Assembly: GCA_963695835.1 (NCBI GenBank)
Contig: CAVOHR010000004.1
Location: 186,001-250,000 of the forward strand
DNA from: VRUE01 sp963695835
Lineage (GTDB): Bacteria; Actinomycetota; Thermoleophilia; Solirubrobacterales; 70-9
Direction: 5' to 3'
DNA length: 64,000 nucleotides
The notes under the pieces were generated by a model that had not been told where the DNA came from, did not search any database, and saw only the letters and a program-made list of their open reading frames with translations. Every line of letters starts with the position of its first letter. Position 1 is the first letter of the stretch. The translations under genes and the position numbers were made by a program. Shown in pieces: positions 44,260 to 52,973 of the stretch.

Positions 44260-45884
44260 CCCGCCCTCCCCCGCTTCCGCTTCTGCTGGGGGATTATCGC
44301 CTTCGCCGACCGGGCCATCCCCACCATCTGGTCGTTGGTCAGCACCTGCAGCAGGCTGTTCGAGATCCAGTAGACGTTGTCGCCCCGCCGCCAGGCGATC
44401 AGCTTGACACGGTCGCCGTCGACGTAGATGTCGTACTCACGCCCGTGGATCGTCTTCGTCAGGCTCGGGTTGGAGAGGATCGGCGGGTCGGTCCAACCCC
44501 TGATCCCCTGCACGCCGAAGTAGTGGACGCCGTCGGGCAGTTCCATCTCCAGGGTCATCCGGTAGGCCACGTGACGCTTGCCGTCGGTGTCCTTGAAGTG
44601 GTAGACGCGTGGGTCCTGCACATGGTAATAGGGGTTGCTTTCTGCGTAGAAGGCGCCTGAGGGGAGCCGAGCCGGATAGAAAACGGGGAAGCCGTGGCTC
44701 ACCTTGCGGGCGACCGCCTTCGCCTCACCCTGGCCGGGTTCGCCCGCGGCGAGGAGGCCGTCGTCGCCGGGCGGCTTCGGCGGCGCCAGCTTCGGTTTCG
44801 GCGGCGCCTTGTGCTTCTTCGTCTTCTTTCTCGTCTTCTTCTCGTGCCTGTCACTCGATTCTTCGCCGTCCCCTTCGAGCGAGCCGCGGGGCCCGCCGCT
44901 CGCTTCGATCCCGAGGAACTTGTCGACCGCCCCTTCGATCGCGCTGTGCGAGGCGTAGACGAAGCTCGGCCCGAGGGTGGCGGGGAAGTGCACCTCCTTG
45001 ATCGCCGCGCTGCGCGAGGCGACGAACAGCTTCAGCACCTGCAGCATCGTCTCCGTGTCGCTGATGTCGGAGGTCGTGTAGCTGGTGAAGATGTCGATCA
45101 GTTCGTTGCGCCCCAGCACCAGCTGGTCGATCGGAACCCGCTGGCGCGCGGCGCTGAGGAAGTCCTGCTGGCGCGCGGCCCGGACCAGATCGGTGTCGGT
45201 ATGGCGGTAGCGCACGTACTGCAGCGCTTTCTTGCCGCAGAGCAGCTGGTAGCCCGGCTGCACGTTGATTTCGGCATATTCTTCGGAGGGCGGAACGCCG
45301 ACGTTGGAGTGGTAGTAGCGGCGGTCGACGTCGACGTAGACGCAGTCGATCGCGTCGACCGCCCGCACGAAGCCGAGGTAGTCGACGTTGACCACGTGAT
45401 TGATCGGCAGGCCGGTCAGTTCCTTCACCACCTGGAGGGTCAGCTTCGGCCCCCCGTAGGAATACGCTTCGTTGAACTTGCCGGTCCCGTAGCCGGGGAT
45501 TTCGACCTTGAGGTCGCGCGGGATCGACATCAGCGCGATCGCGTTCTGGTCGGGATCGAGCCGCAGCAGGATCGTCGTGTCGGAGCGGCCCGGGTCTTCC
45601 GGTTCGCTCGCCCGCTTGTCGGAGCCGAGGATGACGATGTTCTCCGGCTCGCCGCCGTTCGTCTTGGAGAGGATGCGCTCGACTTTGTTCTGCAGCACGT
45701 CGTTATGGGAGAGCGCATTGGCGATGCTGCCGACGTAGAGAAGGATGCTGGCCGCCGTCGCCGCCGCGGTGGCGGCGACGATCGTGACCGAGGCCAGGGT
45801 GAACCGCCACCAGTAGCGCTTGCGCTTCGGCGGCGGCTCGTGGTCGCCGGAGGGCGGCGGCTTCTTGAACACGGGCTCGATCAT
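44256..45884 (-). CDS. LytR-CpsA-Psr (LCP) family cell-wall polymer ligase
   Basis: 542 aa. Cytoplasmic Pro-rich N terminus, TM helix about residues 28-52, then the LCP domain: NIVILGSDKRA, RSDTTILLRLDPDQN, LMSIPRDLKVEIPG, FNEAYSYGG, and a conserved RYRHTDTDLVRAARQQDFL with the polyprenyl-phosphate Arg residues. LCP proteins attach lipid-linked glycopolymers to peptidoglycan. After residue 340 a Lys-rich linker (KKTRKKTKKHK) leads to an extra C-terminal domain of about 140 residues that I do not recognise. Partners: UDP-glucose dehydrogenase downstream, WecA-like transferase at 54443. Confidence 0.9.
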   Translation of the reverse strand: MIEPVFKKPPPSGDHEPPPKRKRYWWRFTLASVTIVAATAAATAASILLYVGSIANALSHNDVLQNKVERILSKTNGGEPENIVILGSDKRASEPEDPGRSDTTILLRLDPDQNAIALMSIPRDLKVEIPGYGTGKFNEAYSYGGPKLTLQVVKELTGLPINHVVNVDYLGFVRAVDAIDCVYVDVDRRYYHSNVGVPPSEEYAEINVQPGYQLLCGKKALQYVRYRHTDTDLVRAARQQDFLSAARQRVPIDQLVLGRNELIDIFTSYTTSDISDTETMLQVLKLFVASRSAAIKEVHFPATLGPSFVYASHSAIEGAVDKFLGIEASGGPRGSLEGDGEESSDRHEKKTRKKTKKHKAPPKPKLAPPKPPGDDGLLAAGEPGQGEAKAVARKVSHGFPVFYPARLPSGAFYAESNPYYHVQDPRVYHFKDTDGKRHVAYRMTLEMELPDGVHYFGVQGIRGWTDPPILSNPSLTKTIHGREYDIYVDGDRVKLIAWRRGDNVYWISNSLLQVLTNDQMVGMARSAKAIIPQQKRKRGRAG

Positions 45885-45894
45885 CGCGCTCCGC

Positions 45895-46983
45895 TCAGCC
45901 GGCGAGGCGGTCGGGAATCGCCCGCAGGAAGGAGTCGAGCGTCTGCCGGTAGGTCTCCAGCGAGGCCACCGAGACCCACTCCGCCGGCCCGTGGTGACCC
46001 TCCCCGATCGGGCCGAACTCGACCGCCGGCACCCCCACCCGCAGGAACGAGACCGCGTCGGAGGCGCCGTCGCGCCCGACGCTCATCGGCTCGCCGTCGT
46101 GGTGCGCCGAGACCGCCTCGCGCAGGCCGAGCACGAAGGGCGATTGCCGATCGACCACCGCCGGCGGCCGCGTGAACAGCGGCGTCACCTCGGTCTCGGG
46201 CAGGCCGCGAACCTGCTCGAGCACGGCGGCGGGGTCCTGGTCGGGCAGGTAGCGGATGTCGACGTCGATCGCGCATCGGTCGGGCACCTTGTTGAGCGCG
46301 TCGCCGCCCAGGATCCGGCCGAGGTTGATCGAAGGGCGGTCGAACAGCTCCGAGCTGTGCCTTGCGAAAGGTAGCGACTCGATACTGCGGAAAACGTCGT
46401 GCGCCTTCAGCACCGCGTTGTCGCCCAGCCAGGGCGTCGCGCCGTGGGCGGCGACTCCGCTCACCTCGAGCCGCAGCGCCAGCACCCCCTTCGCCTCGAC
46501 CCCGATCTGCAGGTCGGTCGGCTCGCCGGTGATCGCGAAGTCGCCGAGGAAGCCGCTGTCGACCAGGTGGTCGCTGCCGCGTTCGGCCTCCTCCTCGGAC
46601 TCCTCGTCGCCGACGATCCCCAGCCGCACCCGCACCCGGTCCTGGTCGCGCATCGCCGCCGCGCTCAGCAGCATCGCCGCCAGGCCGCCCTTCATGTCGT
46701 AGGCGCCGCGCCCGTAGAGGCGGTCGCCCTCGAGCCGCGGGTCGAACTGCCCCGGCCGCCCCGGGACGACGTCGATGTGGCCGTGCAGGACGACCGTCGG
46801 ACCCGCCGCCGCCCCGACCTCGGCCCGCAGCACCGGCAGCCCCCTCACCTCGTCCCGCACCGCATCGATCCCGCGCGCCTCCAGCCACCCCTTGACGAAG
46901 CCGGCAGCTTCGCGCACCCCCTCCGGCTCGGACGTGTCGTACCCGATCAGCCGGGTGGCCAGCGCCACCAGCTCCTCGCTCAT
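45895..46983 (-). CDS. M20 family metallopeptidase (ArgE/DapE/CPG2 type)
   Basis: 362 aa. VVLHGHIDVVPG (first zinc His and Asp), LYGRGAYDMKGGLAAML (bridging Asp), VGDEESEEE (catalytic and metal Glu), dimerisation domain about 170-280, and the last metal His in EGHHGPAEWVS. Could be succinyl-diaminopimelate desuccinylase, acetylornithine deacetylase or a peptidase; substrate not decided. Follows atpC, separated by a family B hairpin, and precedes the LCP gene on the same strand. Confidence 0.88.
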   Translation of the reverse strand: MSEELVALATRLIGYDTSEPEGVREAAGFVKGWLEARGIDAVRDEVRGLPVLRAEVGAAAGPTVVLHGHIDVVPGRPGQFDPRLEGDRLYGRGAYDMKGGLAAMLLSAAAMRDQDRVRVRLGIVGDEESEEEAERGSDHLVDSGFLGDFAITGEPTDLQIGVEAKGVLALRLEVSGVAAHGATPWLGDNAVLKAHDVFRSIESLPFARHSSELFDRPSINLGRILGGDALNKVPDRCAIDVDIRYLPDQDPAAVLEQVRGLPETEVTPLFTRPPAVVDRQSPFVLGLREAVSAHHDGEPMSVGRDGASDAVSFLRVGVPAVEFGPIGEGHHGPAEWVSVASLETYRQTLDSFLRAIPDRLAG

Positions 46984-47012
46984 GAGCAGCTCCGTCCACG
47001 CAAGTCCCAGCT

Positions 47013-47064
47013 CGGCGCATCCGACATTGACCCCACCCCAGTGTGGTCAATGTCGGATGCGCCG
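47013..47064. repeat. Family B palindrome, copy 2 (3' of atpC)
   Basis: 20-bp perfect stem (left arm starts CGGCGCATCCGACATTGACC) around a 12-base loop, with the 24-nt core at 47027-47050. It lies 41 bases past the atpC stop, before the peptidase start. Confidence 0.7.
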
Positions 47065-47104
47065 CTTCGTGGGAGGTCCGCCGATGCGCCTCGGCTCGTC
47101 TCCC

Positions 47105-47521
47105 TCATCCCTCTGCGATCGCCAAGAACGCTTCCGCCCTCTCCCGATCCTTCTGGGCCCGCGCCCGCTTGCCGCTGCCCGCCTCGGACTCGCCGAAGCG
47201 CTGCTCGGCGTCGGCCAGCTGCTCCTTCAGCCTGTCGGCGTCGAGGTCCTCCAAGGCGATCGCCTCCTCGAGCAGCAGCCGGGCGTGGTTGCCGAACACC
47301 TGCAGCCAGCCGTGCGCCTGCGCGTAGCGCTTCGTCTCCGCGCCGCCGCCCATGTGCAGCCGCAGCTCGGTCGGGCGCAGTTCGGCCAGCAGCGGCGCGT
47401 GGTTGGCGAGGATGCCGATCTCGCCGACCGCGGTCCGGGTCGAGACCTGGCGCACCTCGCCGCCGAAGACCTCGCCCTCGGGAGTGAGGATCTCGACCCC
47501 GAAGCTGTGATCGCCGGCCAC
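47105..47521 (-). CDS. atpC: ATP synthase epsilon subunit
   Basis: 138 aa. FGVEILTPEGEVFGGEVRQVSTRTAVGEIGILANHAPLLAEL is the N-terminal beta sandwich; a helical C-terminal hairpin (RLKEQLADAEQRF) follows. Central-stalk subunit that can brake the motor. Last gene of the operon. Confidence 0.95.
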   Translation of the reverse strand: MAGDHSFGVEILTPEGEVFGGEVRQVSTRTAVGEIGILANHAPLLAELRPTELRLHMGGGAETKRYAQAHGWLQVFGNHARLLLEEAIALEDLDADRLKEQLADAEQRFGESEAGSGKRARAQKDRERAEAFLAIAEG

Positions 47522-47530
47522 CGGGACTCC

Positions 47531-48958
47531 CTACGCCGCCGCCGCCGCGCCGGCGTTCTCGGTCACCTGGTCGATCGAGCCCTGCATGTAGAAGGCGCCC
47601 TCCGGCAGCTCGTCGTGCTCGCCGTCGAGGATCTCGCGGAAGCCGCGCACCGTCTCCGCCACCGGCACGTACTCGCCGCCGCGGCCGGTGAACTGCTCGG
47701 CGACGAAGAACGGCTGCGAGAGGAAGCGCTCGATCTTGCGCGCCCGCGAGACCGTCTGCTTGTCCTCGTCGGAGAGCTCGTCGATGCCGAGGATGGCGAT
47801 GATGTCCTGCAGCTCCTTGTAGCGCTGCAGGACTTCCTGCACCTCGGTCGCGGTGCGGTAGTGCTCCTCGCCGACCACATCCGGCTTGAGGATCGTCGAG
47901 GTCGAGTCGAGCGGGTCGACCGCCGGGTAGATGCCTTTCTCGGAGATCGCCCGCGAGAGCGTCGTCGTCGCGTTGAGGTGGGCGAAGACCGAGGCCGGCG
48001 CCGGGTCGGTGAGGTCGTCGGCGGGGACGTAGACCGCCTGCACCGAGGTGACCGAGCCGCGCTCGGTCGAGGTGATCCGCTCCTGCAGGCCGCCCATCTC
48101 GGTCTCCAGCGTCGGCTGGTAGCCGACCGCCGAGGGCATCCGTCCGAGCAGCGCCGAGACCTCCGAGCCCGCCTGGACGAAGCGGAAGATGTTGTCGATG
48201 AACAGCAGCACGTCCTGGCCGCCGCGCTCGCGGTAGTACTCGGCCATCGTCAGCCCGGAGAGGGCGACGCGGAGGCGGGCGCCCGGGGGCTCGTTCATCT
48301 GGCCGAAGACGAGCATCGTCTTGTCGATCACGCCCGACTCCTTCATCTCCAGCCAGAGGTCGTTCCCCTCGCGCGAGCGCTCGCCGACCCCGCAGAAGGC
48401 GGACAGGCCCTCGTGCTCTTCGCCGATGTTGCGGATCAGCTCCTGGATCAGCACCGTCTTGCCGACCCCGGCGCCGCCGAACAGCCCCACCTTGCCGCCT
48501 TTGGCGTAGGGCGCGAGCAGGTCGATCACCTTGATCCCGGTTTCGAGGATCTCCTGGGTCGGGGTCAGCTCGGAGGGCGCCGGGGCGGGCCGGTGGATCG
48601 GCCAGCGCTCCTCGGTCTCGACCGGCTCGCCCTCGTCGATCGGCTCGCCCAGCAGGTTGAAGATGCGGCCCAGGGTCGCGTCGCCGACCGGGACGGTGAT
48701 CGGGCCGCCGCTGTCGACGATCCTGTCGCCGCGGCGGATCCCGTCGGTGGCGTCCATCGCCACCGTGCGCACCCGGTCGTCGCCGAGGTGCTGCTGCACC
48801 TCGCAGACCAGCTTGGTCGGTTCGCCGTCGCCGTCGCCGCCGGTCTCGATCGTCACCGCCGAGTAGATCTCCGGCAGCTCGCCGGGGAAGACCGCGTCGA
48901 CGACCACGCCGGTGACCTGCTCGACCCGTCCCACATTGCTTCCGTTCGTGTCAGCCAT
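47531..48958 (-). CDS. atpD: ATP synthase beta subunit
   Basis: 475 aa catalytic subunit. Walker A FGGAGVGKTVLIQEL near residue 160, GVGERSREGNDL, Walker B VLLFIDNIFRF, and the AGSEVSALLGRMPSAVGYQPTL stretch are all present. C-terminal DELSDEDKQTVSRARKIERF carries the DELSEE-type regulatory motif in the form DELSDED. N-terminal GRVEQVTGVVVDAVFPG. ATG at 48958. Confidence 0.98.
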   Translation of the reverse strand: MADTNGSNVGRVEQVTGVVVDAVFPGELPEIYSAVTIETGGDGDGEPTKLVCEVQQHLGDDRVRTVAMDATDGIRRGDRIVDSGGPITVPVGDATLGRIFNLLGEPIDEGEPVETEERWPIHRPAPAPSELTPTQEILETGIKVIDLLAPYAKGGKVGLFGGAGVGKTVLIQELIRNIGEEHEGLSAFCGVGERSREGNDLWLEMKESGVIDKTMLVFGQMNEPPGARLRVALSGLTMAEYYRERGGQDVLLFIDNIFRFVQAGSEVSALLGRMPSAVGYQPTLETEMGGLQERITSTERGSVTSVQAVYVPADDLTDPAPASVFAHLNATTTLSRAISEKGIYPAVDPLDSTSTILKPDVVGEEHYRTATEVQEVLQRYKELQDIIAILGIDELSDEDKQTVSRARKIERFLSQPFFVAEQFTGRGGEYVPVAETVRGFREILDGEHDELPEGAFYMQGSIDQVTENAGAAAAA

Positions 48959-48988
48959 TCGTTCCTTTTCTCCGTTTCAGGTCCAGGT

Positions 48989-49909
48989 CTAGCCCAGCGC
49001 CTCGGCGCCGGCGACGACCTCGAGGATCTCTTGCGTGATCTCCGCCTGGCGGACCCGGTTCATCTCCAGGGTCAGGTCGTCCATCATCGACTCCGCGTTC
49101 TCGGCCGCGTTGCGCATCGCGGTCATCCGCGCCCCCAGCTCGGAGGCGGCCGACTCGAGCAGCGCCCGGTAGACCGAGATGTTGACGTACTCGGGGATCA
49201 GCCGCGCCAGCAGCGTTTCGGCGTCCGGCTCGTACTCCCACAGCGCCTGGCCGTGGGCCTTCTCGATCTCGCTCTCCTCGCCCTCGGCTTCCTCCTCCTC
49301 GACCCCCTCCCCCAGCACCTCGGCCTGCTGCAGCGGCAGCAGGGTCTGCCGCCAGACGTGCTGGGTGAGCGGCGAGACGTAGTGGTTGTAGACGAGCTCG
49401 ACCCGGTCCAGCTCCTCGTCGACGTAGCGCGCGGTCAGCTCCTCGCCGATCTCGCGCGCGTTGGCGAACCCGGGCCGGTCGGTGAAGCCGACGTAGGAGG
49501 TCCGCACCTCGCGCTTACGGAAAGTAAGCGCCGAGACGCCCTTGCGGCCGATCGCCGAGAACGCCGCCGCGGCGTCCCGCCCGCGCAGCTCGCCCTCCAG
49601 CCGCAGGCCGTCGCGGATGATGTTCGTGTTGAAGGCGCCGGCCAGGCCGCGGTCGCCGGTCACCAGCACCACCCCGACCCGCCTCACCTCCTCGCGCTCG
49701 ACCAGCACCGGAACCCGCGGCACGCCCCCCGCCTGCTCGGCCGCCCGCCGGGTCAGCTTGCGCATCCCCTGCGCGTACGGCCGCAGCGCTTCGATCCGCT
49801 GCTCGGCCCGCCGCAGCCGCGCCGCCGCGACCATCTCCATCGCCCGCGTGATCTTGTTGATGTTCTTGATCGAAGCGATCCGGTTCTTGACTTCCTTCTG
49901 CGAGGCCAT
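48989..49909 (-). CDS. atpG: ATP synthase gamma subunit
   Basis: 306 aa rotor subunit. N-terminal coiled coil KNRIASIKNINKITRAMEMVAAARLRRAEQR, C-terminal coil ASELGARMTAMRNAAENAESMMDDLTLEMNRVRQAEITQEI. About 20 acidic residues (VEEEEAEGEESEIEKA, about residues 205-225) form an insert also seen in several actinobacterial gamma subunits. ATG at 49909 overlaps the atpA stop. Confidence 0.96.
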   Translation of the reverse strand: MASQKEVKNRIASIKNINKITRAMEMVAAARLRRAEQRIEALRPYAQGMRKLTRRAAEQAGGVPRVPVLVEREEVRRVGVVLVTGDRGLAGAFNTNIIRDGLRLEGELRGRDAAAAFSAIGRKGVSALTFRKREVRTSYVGFTDRPGFANAREIGEELTARYVDEELDRVELVYNHYVSPLTQHVWRQTLLPLQQAEVLGEGVEEEEAEGEESEIEKAHGQALWEYEPDAETLLARLIPEYVNISVYRALLESAASELGARMTAMRNAAENAESMMDDLTLEMNRVRQAEITQEILEVVAGAEALG

Positions 49910-51543
49910 CAGGCGGCTGCGGTCTCCTTCGCAGCCTCGGCCTCGGCGGTGCGGCTCGGCCGCTCCCGCTCCTCGGCCGACTTGACCCGATCCGACTCGC
50001 CCCGCTCGAGCGGGTCGCCGTGCTCGTCGAAGTCGGGGCCGAAGTCGTCGACGAAGTCGCGGATCGCCGCGCCCAGCTCCTCCTCGTCGGCCTGCTCGAG
50101 CTTGCCGCTCGCTTCGATCCGCGCCAGCAGCTCGGCCTTCTCGGCGTGCAGCCGGTTGCGCAGGTCGGCGAGGAACTCGCCGACCCGTTCGGTCTTGACC
50201 CGGTCGAGGAAGCCGCCGGTGCCGGAGTAGATCGCGGCGACCTGGTCGGCGACGGCGAGCGGCTGGCGCTCTTTCTGTTTCAGCAGCTCGACCAGCCGTT
50301 CCCCGCGGGCGAGCGATTTCTGCGTCTCCGGGTCGAGCTCGGAGCCGAACTGGGCGAAGGCCTCGAGGTCGCGGTACTGGGAGAGGTCGAGGCGCAGCTT
50401 CCCGGCCACCTTCTTCATCGCCTTGGTCTGCGCGTTGCCGCCCACCCGCGAGACCGAGATGCCGACGTTGATCGCCGGCCGCACCCCGGAGAAGAAGAGG
50501 TCGGACTCGAGGAAGATCTGGCCGTCGGTGATCGAGATCACGTTGGTCGGGATGTAGGCGGAGACGTCGGAGGCCTGGGTCTCGATGATCGGCAGCGCGG
50601 TCAGCGAGCCACCGCCGAGCTCGTCGTTCAGCTTCACCGCCCGCTCGAGCAGCCGCGAGTGCAGGTAGAAGACGTCGCCCGGGTAGGCCTCGCGACCGGG
50701 CGGGCGCCGCAGCAGCAGCGACATCTGCCGGTAGGCGTAGGCGTGCTTGGTGAGGTCGTCGTAGACGCAGAGGGCGGCCTTGCCGTTGTAGAGGAAGTGC
50801 TCGCCCATCGCGCAGCCGGCGTAGGGGGCGATGTACTTGATCGGCGCCGCCTCGTCGGCGGGCGCGGCGACGATGATCGTGTTCTCCATCGCGCCGTTCT
50901 CCTCCAGCACCTCTTTCAGCTGGACGACGGTCGACATCCGCTGGCCGATCGCGACGTAGATGCAGATCAGGTCCTTGTCGCGGTTGTTGATGATCGTGTC
51001 GATCGCGATCGCCGTCTTGCCGGTCTGGCGGTCGCCGATGATCAGCTCTCGCTGGCCGCGGCCGATCGGGATCATCCCGTCGATCGCCATCAGCCCGGTC
51101 TGGACCGGTTCGACGACCGGCTGGCGCTGGACGACGCCGGGGGCTTTGAACTCGGCCGGGCGGGTCTCGGTGGTGACGATCTCGCCGCGGTCGTCGAGCG
51201 GGCGGCCGAGCGGGTCGACCATCCGGCCCAGCAGCTGCTCGCCGACCGGGATCTCGAGCAGGTGCCCGGTGCGCTTCACCGTGTCGCCCTCGACGATCTT
51301 GTCCCACTCGCCGAACAGCACCGCGCCGACGTTGTCGGCCTCGAGGTTCAGCGCCAGCCCGGTGACCCCGTGCGGCAGCTCGAGCATCTCCAGCGCCATG
51401 CAGTTGTCGAGGCCGTGGATACGGGCGATGCCGTCGGCCACGGAGAGGACGGTGCCGACCTCGGCGAGGTCGGCCGCCTCGGTCTCCAGGCCTTCGATCC
51501 TGTCTCGCAGGATCGATGCAATCTCGTCGGGCTTGATTTCCAT
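49909..51543 (-). CDS. atpA: ATP synthase alpha subunit
   Basis: 544 aa non-catalytic nucleotide-binding subunit. IIGDRQTGKTAIAIDT (Walker A, near residue 170), ICIYVAIGQRMSTV, and SISRVGG-like VGISVSRVGGNAQTKAM with the Arg that reaches the catalytic site. A 30-residue acidic/basic C-terminal tail (RVKSAEERERPSRTAEAEAAKE) exceeds the E. coli length, as in mycobacteria, where a similar tail suppresses ATP hydrolysis. That role here is inferred. Confidence 0.98.
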   Translation of the reverse strand: MEIKPDEIASILRDRIEGLETEAADLAEVGTVLSVADGIARIHGLDNCMALEMLELPHGVTGLALNLEADNVGAVLFGEWDKIVEGDTVKRTGHLLEIPVGEQLLGRMVDPLGRPLDDRGEIVTTETRPAEFKAPGVVQRQPVVEPVQTGLMAIDGMIPIGRGQRELIIGDRQTGKTAIAIDTIINNRDKDLICIYVAIGQRMSTVVQLKEVLEENGAMENTIIVAAPADEAAPIKYIAPYAGCAMGEHFLYNGKAALCVYDDLTKHAYAYRQMSLLLRRPPGREAYPGDVFYLHSRLLERAVKLNDELGGGSLTALPIIETQASDVSAYIPTNVISITDGQIFLESDLFFSGVRPAINVGISVSRVGGNAQTKAMKKVAGKLRLDLSQYRDLEAFAQFGSELDPETQKSLARGERLVELLKQKERQPLAVADQVAAIYSGTGGFLDRVKTERVGEFLADLRNRLHAEKAELLARIEASGKLEQADEEELGAAIRDFVDDFGPDFDEHGDPLERGESDRVKSAEERERPSRTAEAEAAKETAAA

Positions 51544-51564
51544 CGGGGTGCTCTCTGCCTCCTC

Positions 51565-52098
51565 TTACGCCGCGCCGGCGACGCTCTTTCGAAGTTTCTC
51601 CAAGCGACTGCGGATACTCGCGTCGAGGACCATGTTGCCGACCTGCAGGACGATGCCGCCGAGGATCTCGTCGTCGATCCGGCTCGCCAGGTCGACCTTC
51701 TCGCCGGTCTGGCGCTCGATCTCCTCGCCGATCCTCGCCACCACCGCCGGGTCCAGCTCGACCGCGCTGGTGACGGTCACGTCGAGGCGGCGGTTCTCCT
51801 GCTTCCAGAGCTCGTCGAGCTGCTGGCGGATGCGGAAGACCTCCGGCATCCGGTGCTTCTCGATCAGCAGCTCGAGGAAGTTGAGCAGCTCGGGCTCGGC
51901 GCCCGAGATCGCCCGCCGCGCCCCGTCGCGCTTCTCCGTCGAGGAGAAGTAGGGGCTGAAGAAGAAGACCTGAAGCTCGCGGTTGCCGGCGACGGCGTCG
52001 GCGAACTGGCCGAGCTGCTCCCGCAGCGCGTCCAGCTTGCCCTTGTCCCGACCGACCTCGAACAGGGCCTCCGCGTACACGCGGGCGGCGTCCTGCAT
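51565..52098 (-). CDS. atpH: ATP synthase delta subunit
   Basis: 177 aa. Six-helix N-terminal domain opening ARVYAEALFEV and a C-terminal domain with LASRIDDEILGGIVLQVGNMVLDASIRSRLEKL. Joins F1 to the peripheral stalk. ATG at 52098 overlaps the atpF stop. It is a stand-alone delta, not the b-delta fusion of mycobacteria. Confidence 0.95.
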   Translation of the reverse strand: MQDAARVYAEALFEVGRDKGKLDALREQLGQFADAVAGNRELQVFFFSPYFSSTEKRDGARRAISGAEPELLNFLELLIEKHRMPEVFRIRQQLDELWKQENRRLDVTVTSAVELDPAVVARIGEEIERQTGEKVDLASRIDDEILGGIVLQVGNMVLDASIRSRLEKLRKSVAGAA

Positions 52099-52679
52099 CA
52101 GTTCTCCGACCCCGAGAGGGCCGAGAAGTCGACCTCGCTGAGCGCCTCCTCGACGAGGCGCTTCTGGTCCTCGGCGCTGAGCGCCTTGCGGGTCACCTTC
52201 TCGGTCGCCAGCACCGTCAGGTCGGCGACCTCCTTGCGGATCTGCTCCAGCGAGCGCCTCGTCTCGGCCTCGATGTCGCGCTTGGCGGCGGCGACCAGCT
52301 CCTCGCGCTTCTCCCTGCCGGCGACGGTCGCCTCGGCCTCGGCCGTCTCGGCCGCCCGCCGCGCCCGGGCGACGATGTCGTCGGCCTGCTCCCGCGCCTC
52401 GGAGAGGCGCGCGCGGTACTCCTCGAGCAGCTCGTCGGATTCGCGGCGCTGCCGTTCGGCCGCCTCGATCGACTCGCTGATCGTCTTCGCGCGCTTGTCG
52501 AGCGCCTCCTGGATGCGCGGGAAGGCGACCTTGCTCAGCACCCACATCGTGAACAGGAAGAGGACCAGCGTCCAGATCATCAGGCCGAGGCCCGGCGAGA
52601 CCAGGAAGCTGCCGCCTTCTTCGCCCCCCGCCTCGGCGGCGAGCGGGACCAGCCCGGCTATGTGACCGAAGGGCTCCAC
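52098..52679 (-). CDS. atpF: ATP synthase b subunit
   Basis: 193 aa. One TM helix at about residues 30-52 (LGLMIWTLVLFLFTMWVLSKVAFP), then a long charged coiled coil for the peripheral stalk. GTG start at 52679. Single b gene, so a homodimer is expected. Confidence 0.95.
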   Translation of the reverse strand: MEPFGHIAGLVPLAAEAGGEEGGSFLVSPGLGLMIWTLVLFLFTMWVLSKVAFPRIQEALDKRAKTISESIEAAERQRRESDELLEEYRARLSEAREQADDIVARARRAAETAEAEATVAGREKREELVAAAKRDIEAETRRSLEQIRKEVADLTVLATEKVTRKALSAEDQKRLVEEALSEVDFSALSGSEN

Positions 52680-52688
52680 GCGATCGAC

Positions 52689-52955
52689 CTAGAGGAAGAA
52701 GGCGATCAGGCCGAAGATGAAGGTGTAGAAGGCCACGGCCTCGGTCAGCGCGAAGCCCAGCCAGCGAATGCCCTGAAGCTCGTCTTTCATCTCCGGCTGG
52801 CGGGCGACCGACTCGATCTCCTTGCCGAAGATGAAGCCGATGCCGATGCCGGCGCCGATCGAGCCGAGGCCCGCGCCGACACCGAGGGCAATCGCCTTGC
52901 CGGCTTTTTCGACCCCTTCGTCAGAGATCGCGGCGGCAATAGGGGACAGATCCAT
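52689..52955 (-). CDS. atpE: ATP synthase c subunit
   Basis: 88 aa hairpin of two TM helices; first contains GAGLGSIGAGIGIGF, second LTEAVAFYTFIFGLIAFF with the ion-carrying Glu at residue 72. The loop has the conserved ARQPE. Lacks the Gln and Ser/Thr ligands of sodium-type rings near the Glu, so proton coupling is likely. Confidence 0.97.
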   Translation of the reverse strand: MDLSPIAAAISDEGVEKAGKAIALGVGAGLGSIGAGIGIGFIFGKEIESVARQPEMKDELQGIRWLGFALTEAVAFYTFIFGLIAFFL

Positions 52956-52973
52956 GGATACAGCGCTCCTTTT

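Noticed and set aside
46775..50230. 1151-codon open frame on the plus strand
   Set aside because: Mirror of the atpC-atpD-atpG-atpA genes, which are unmistakable on the other strand.
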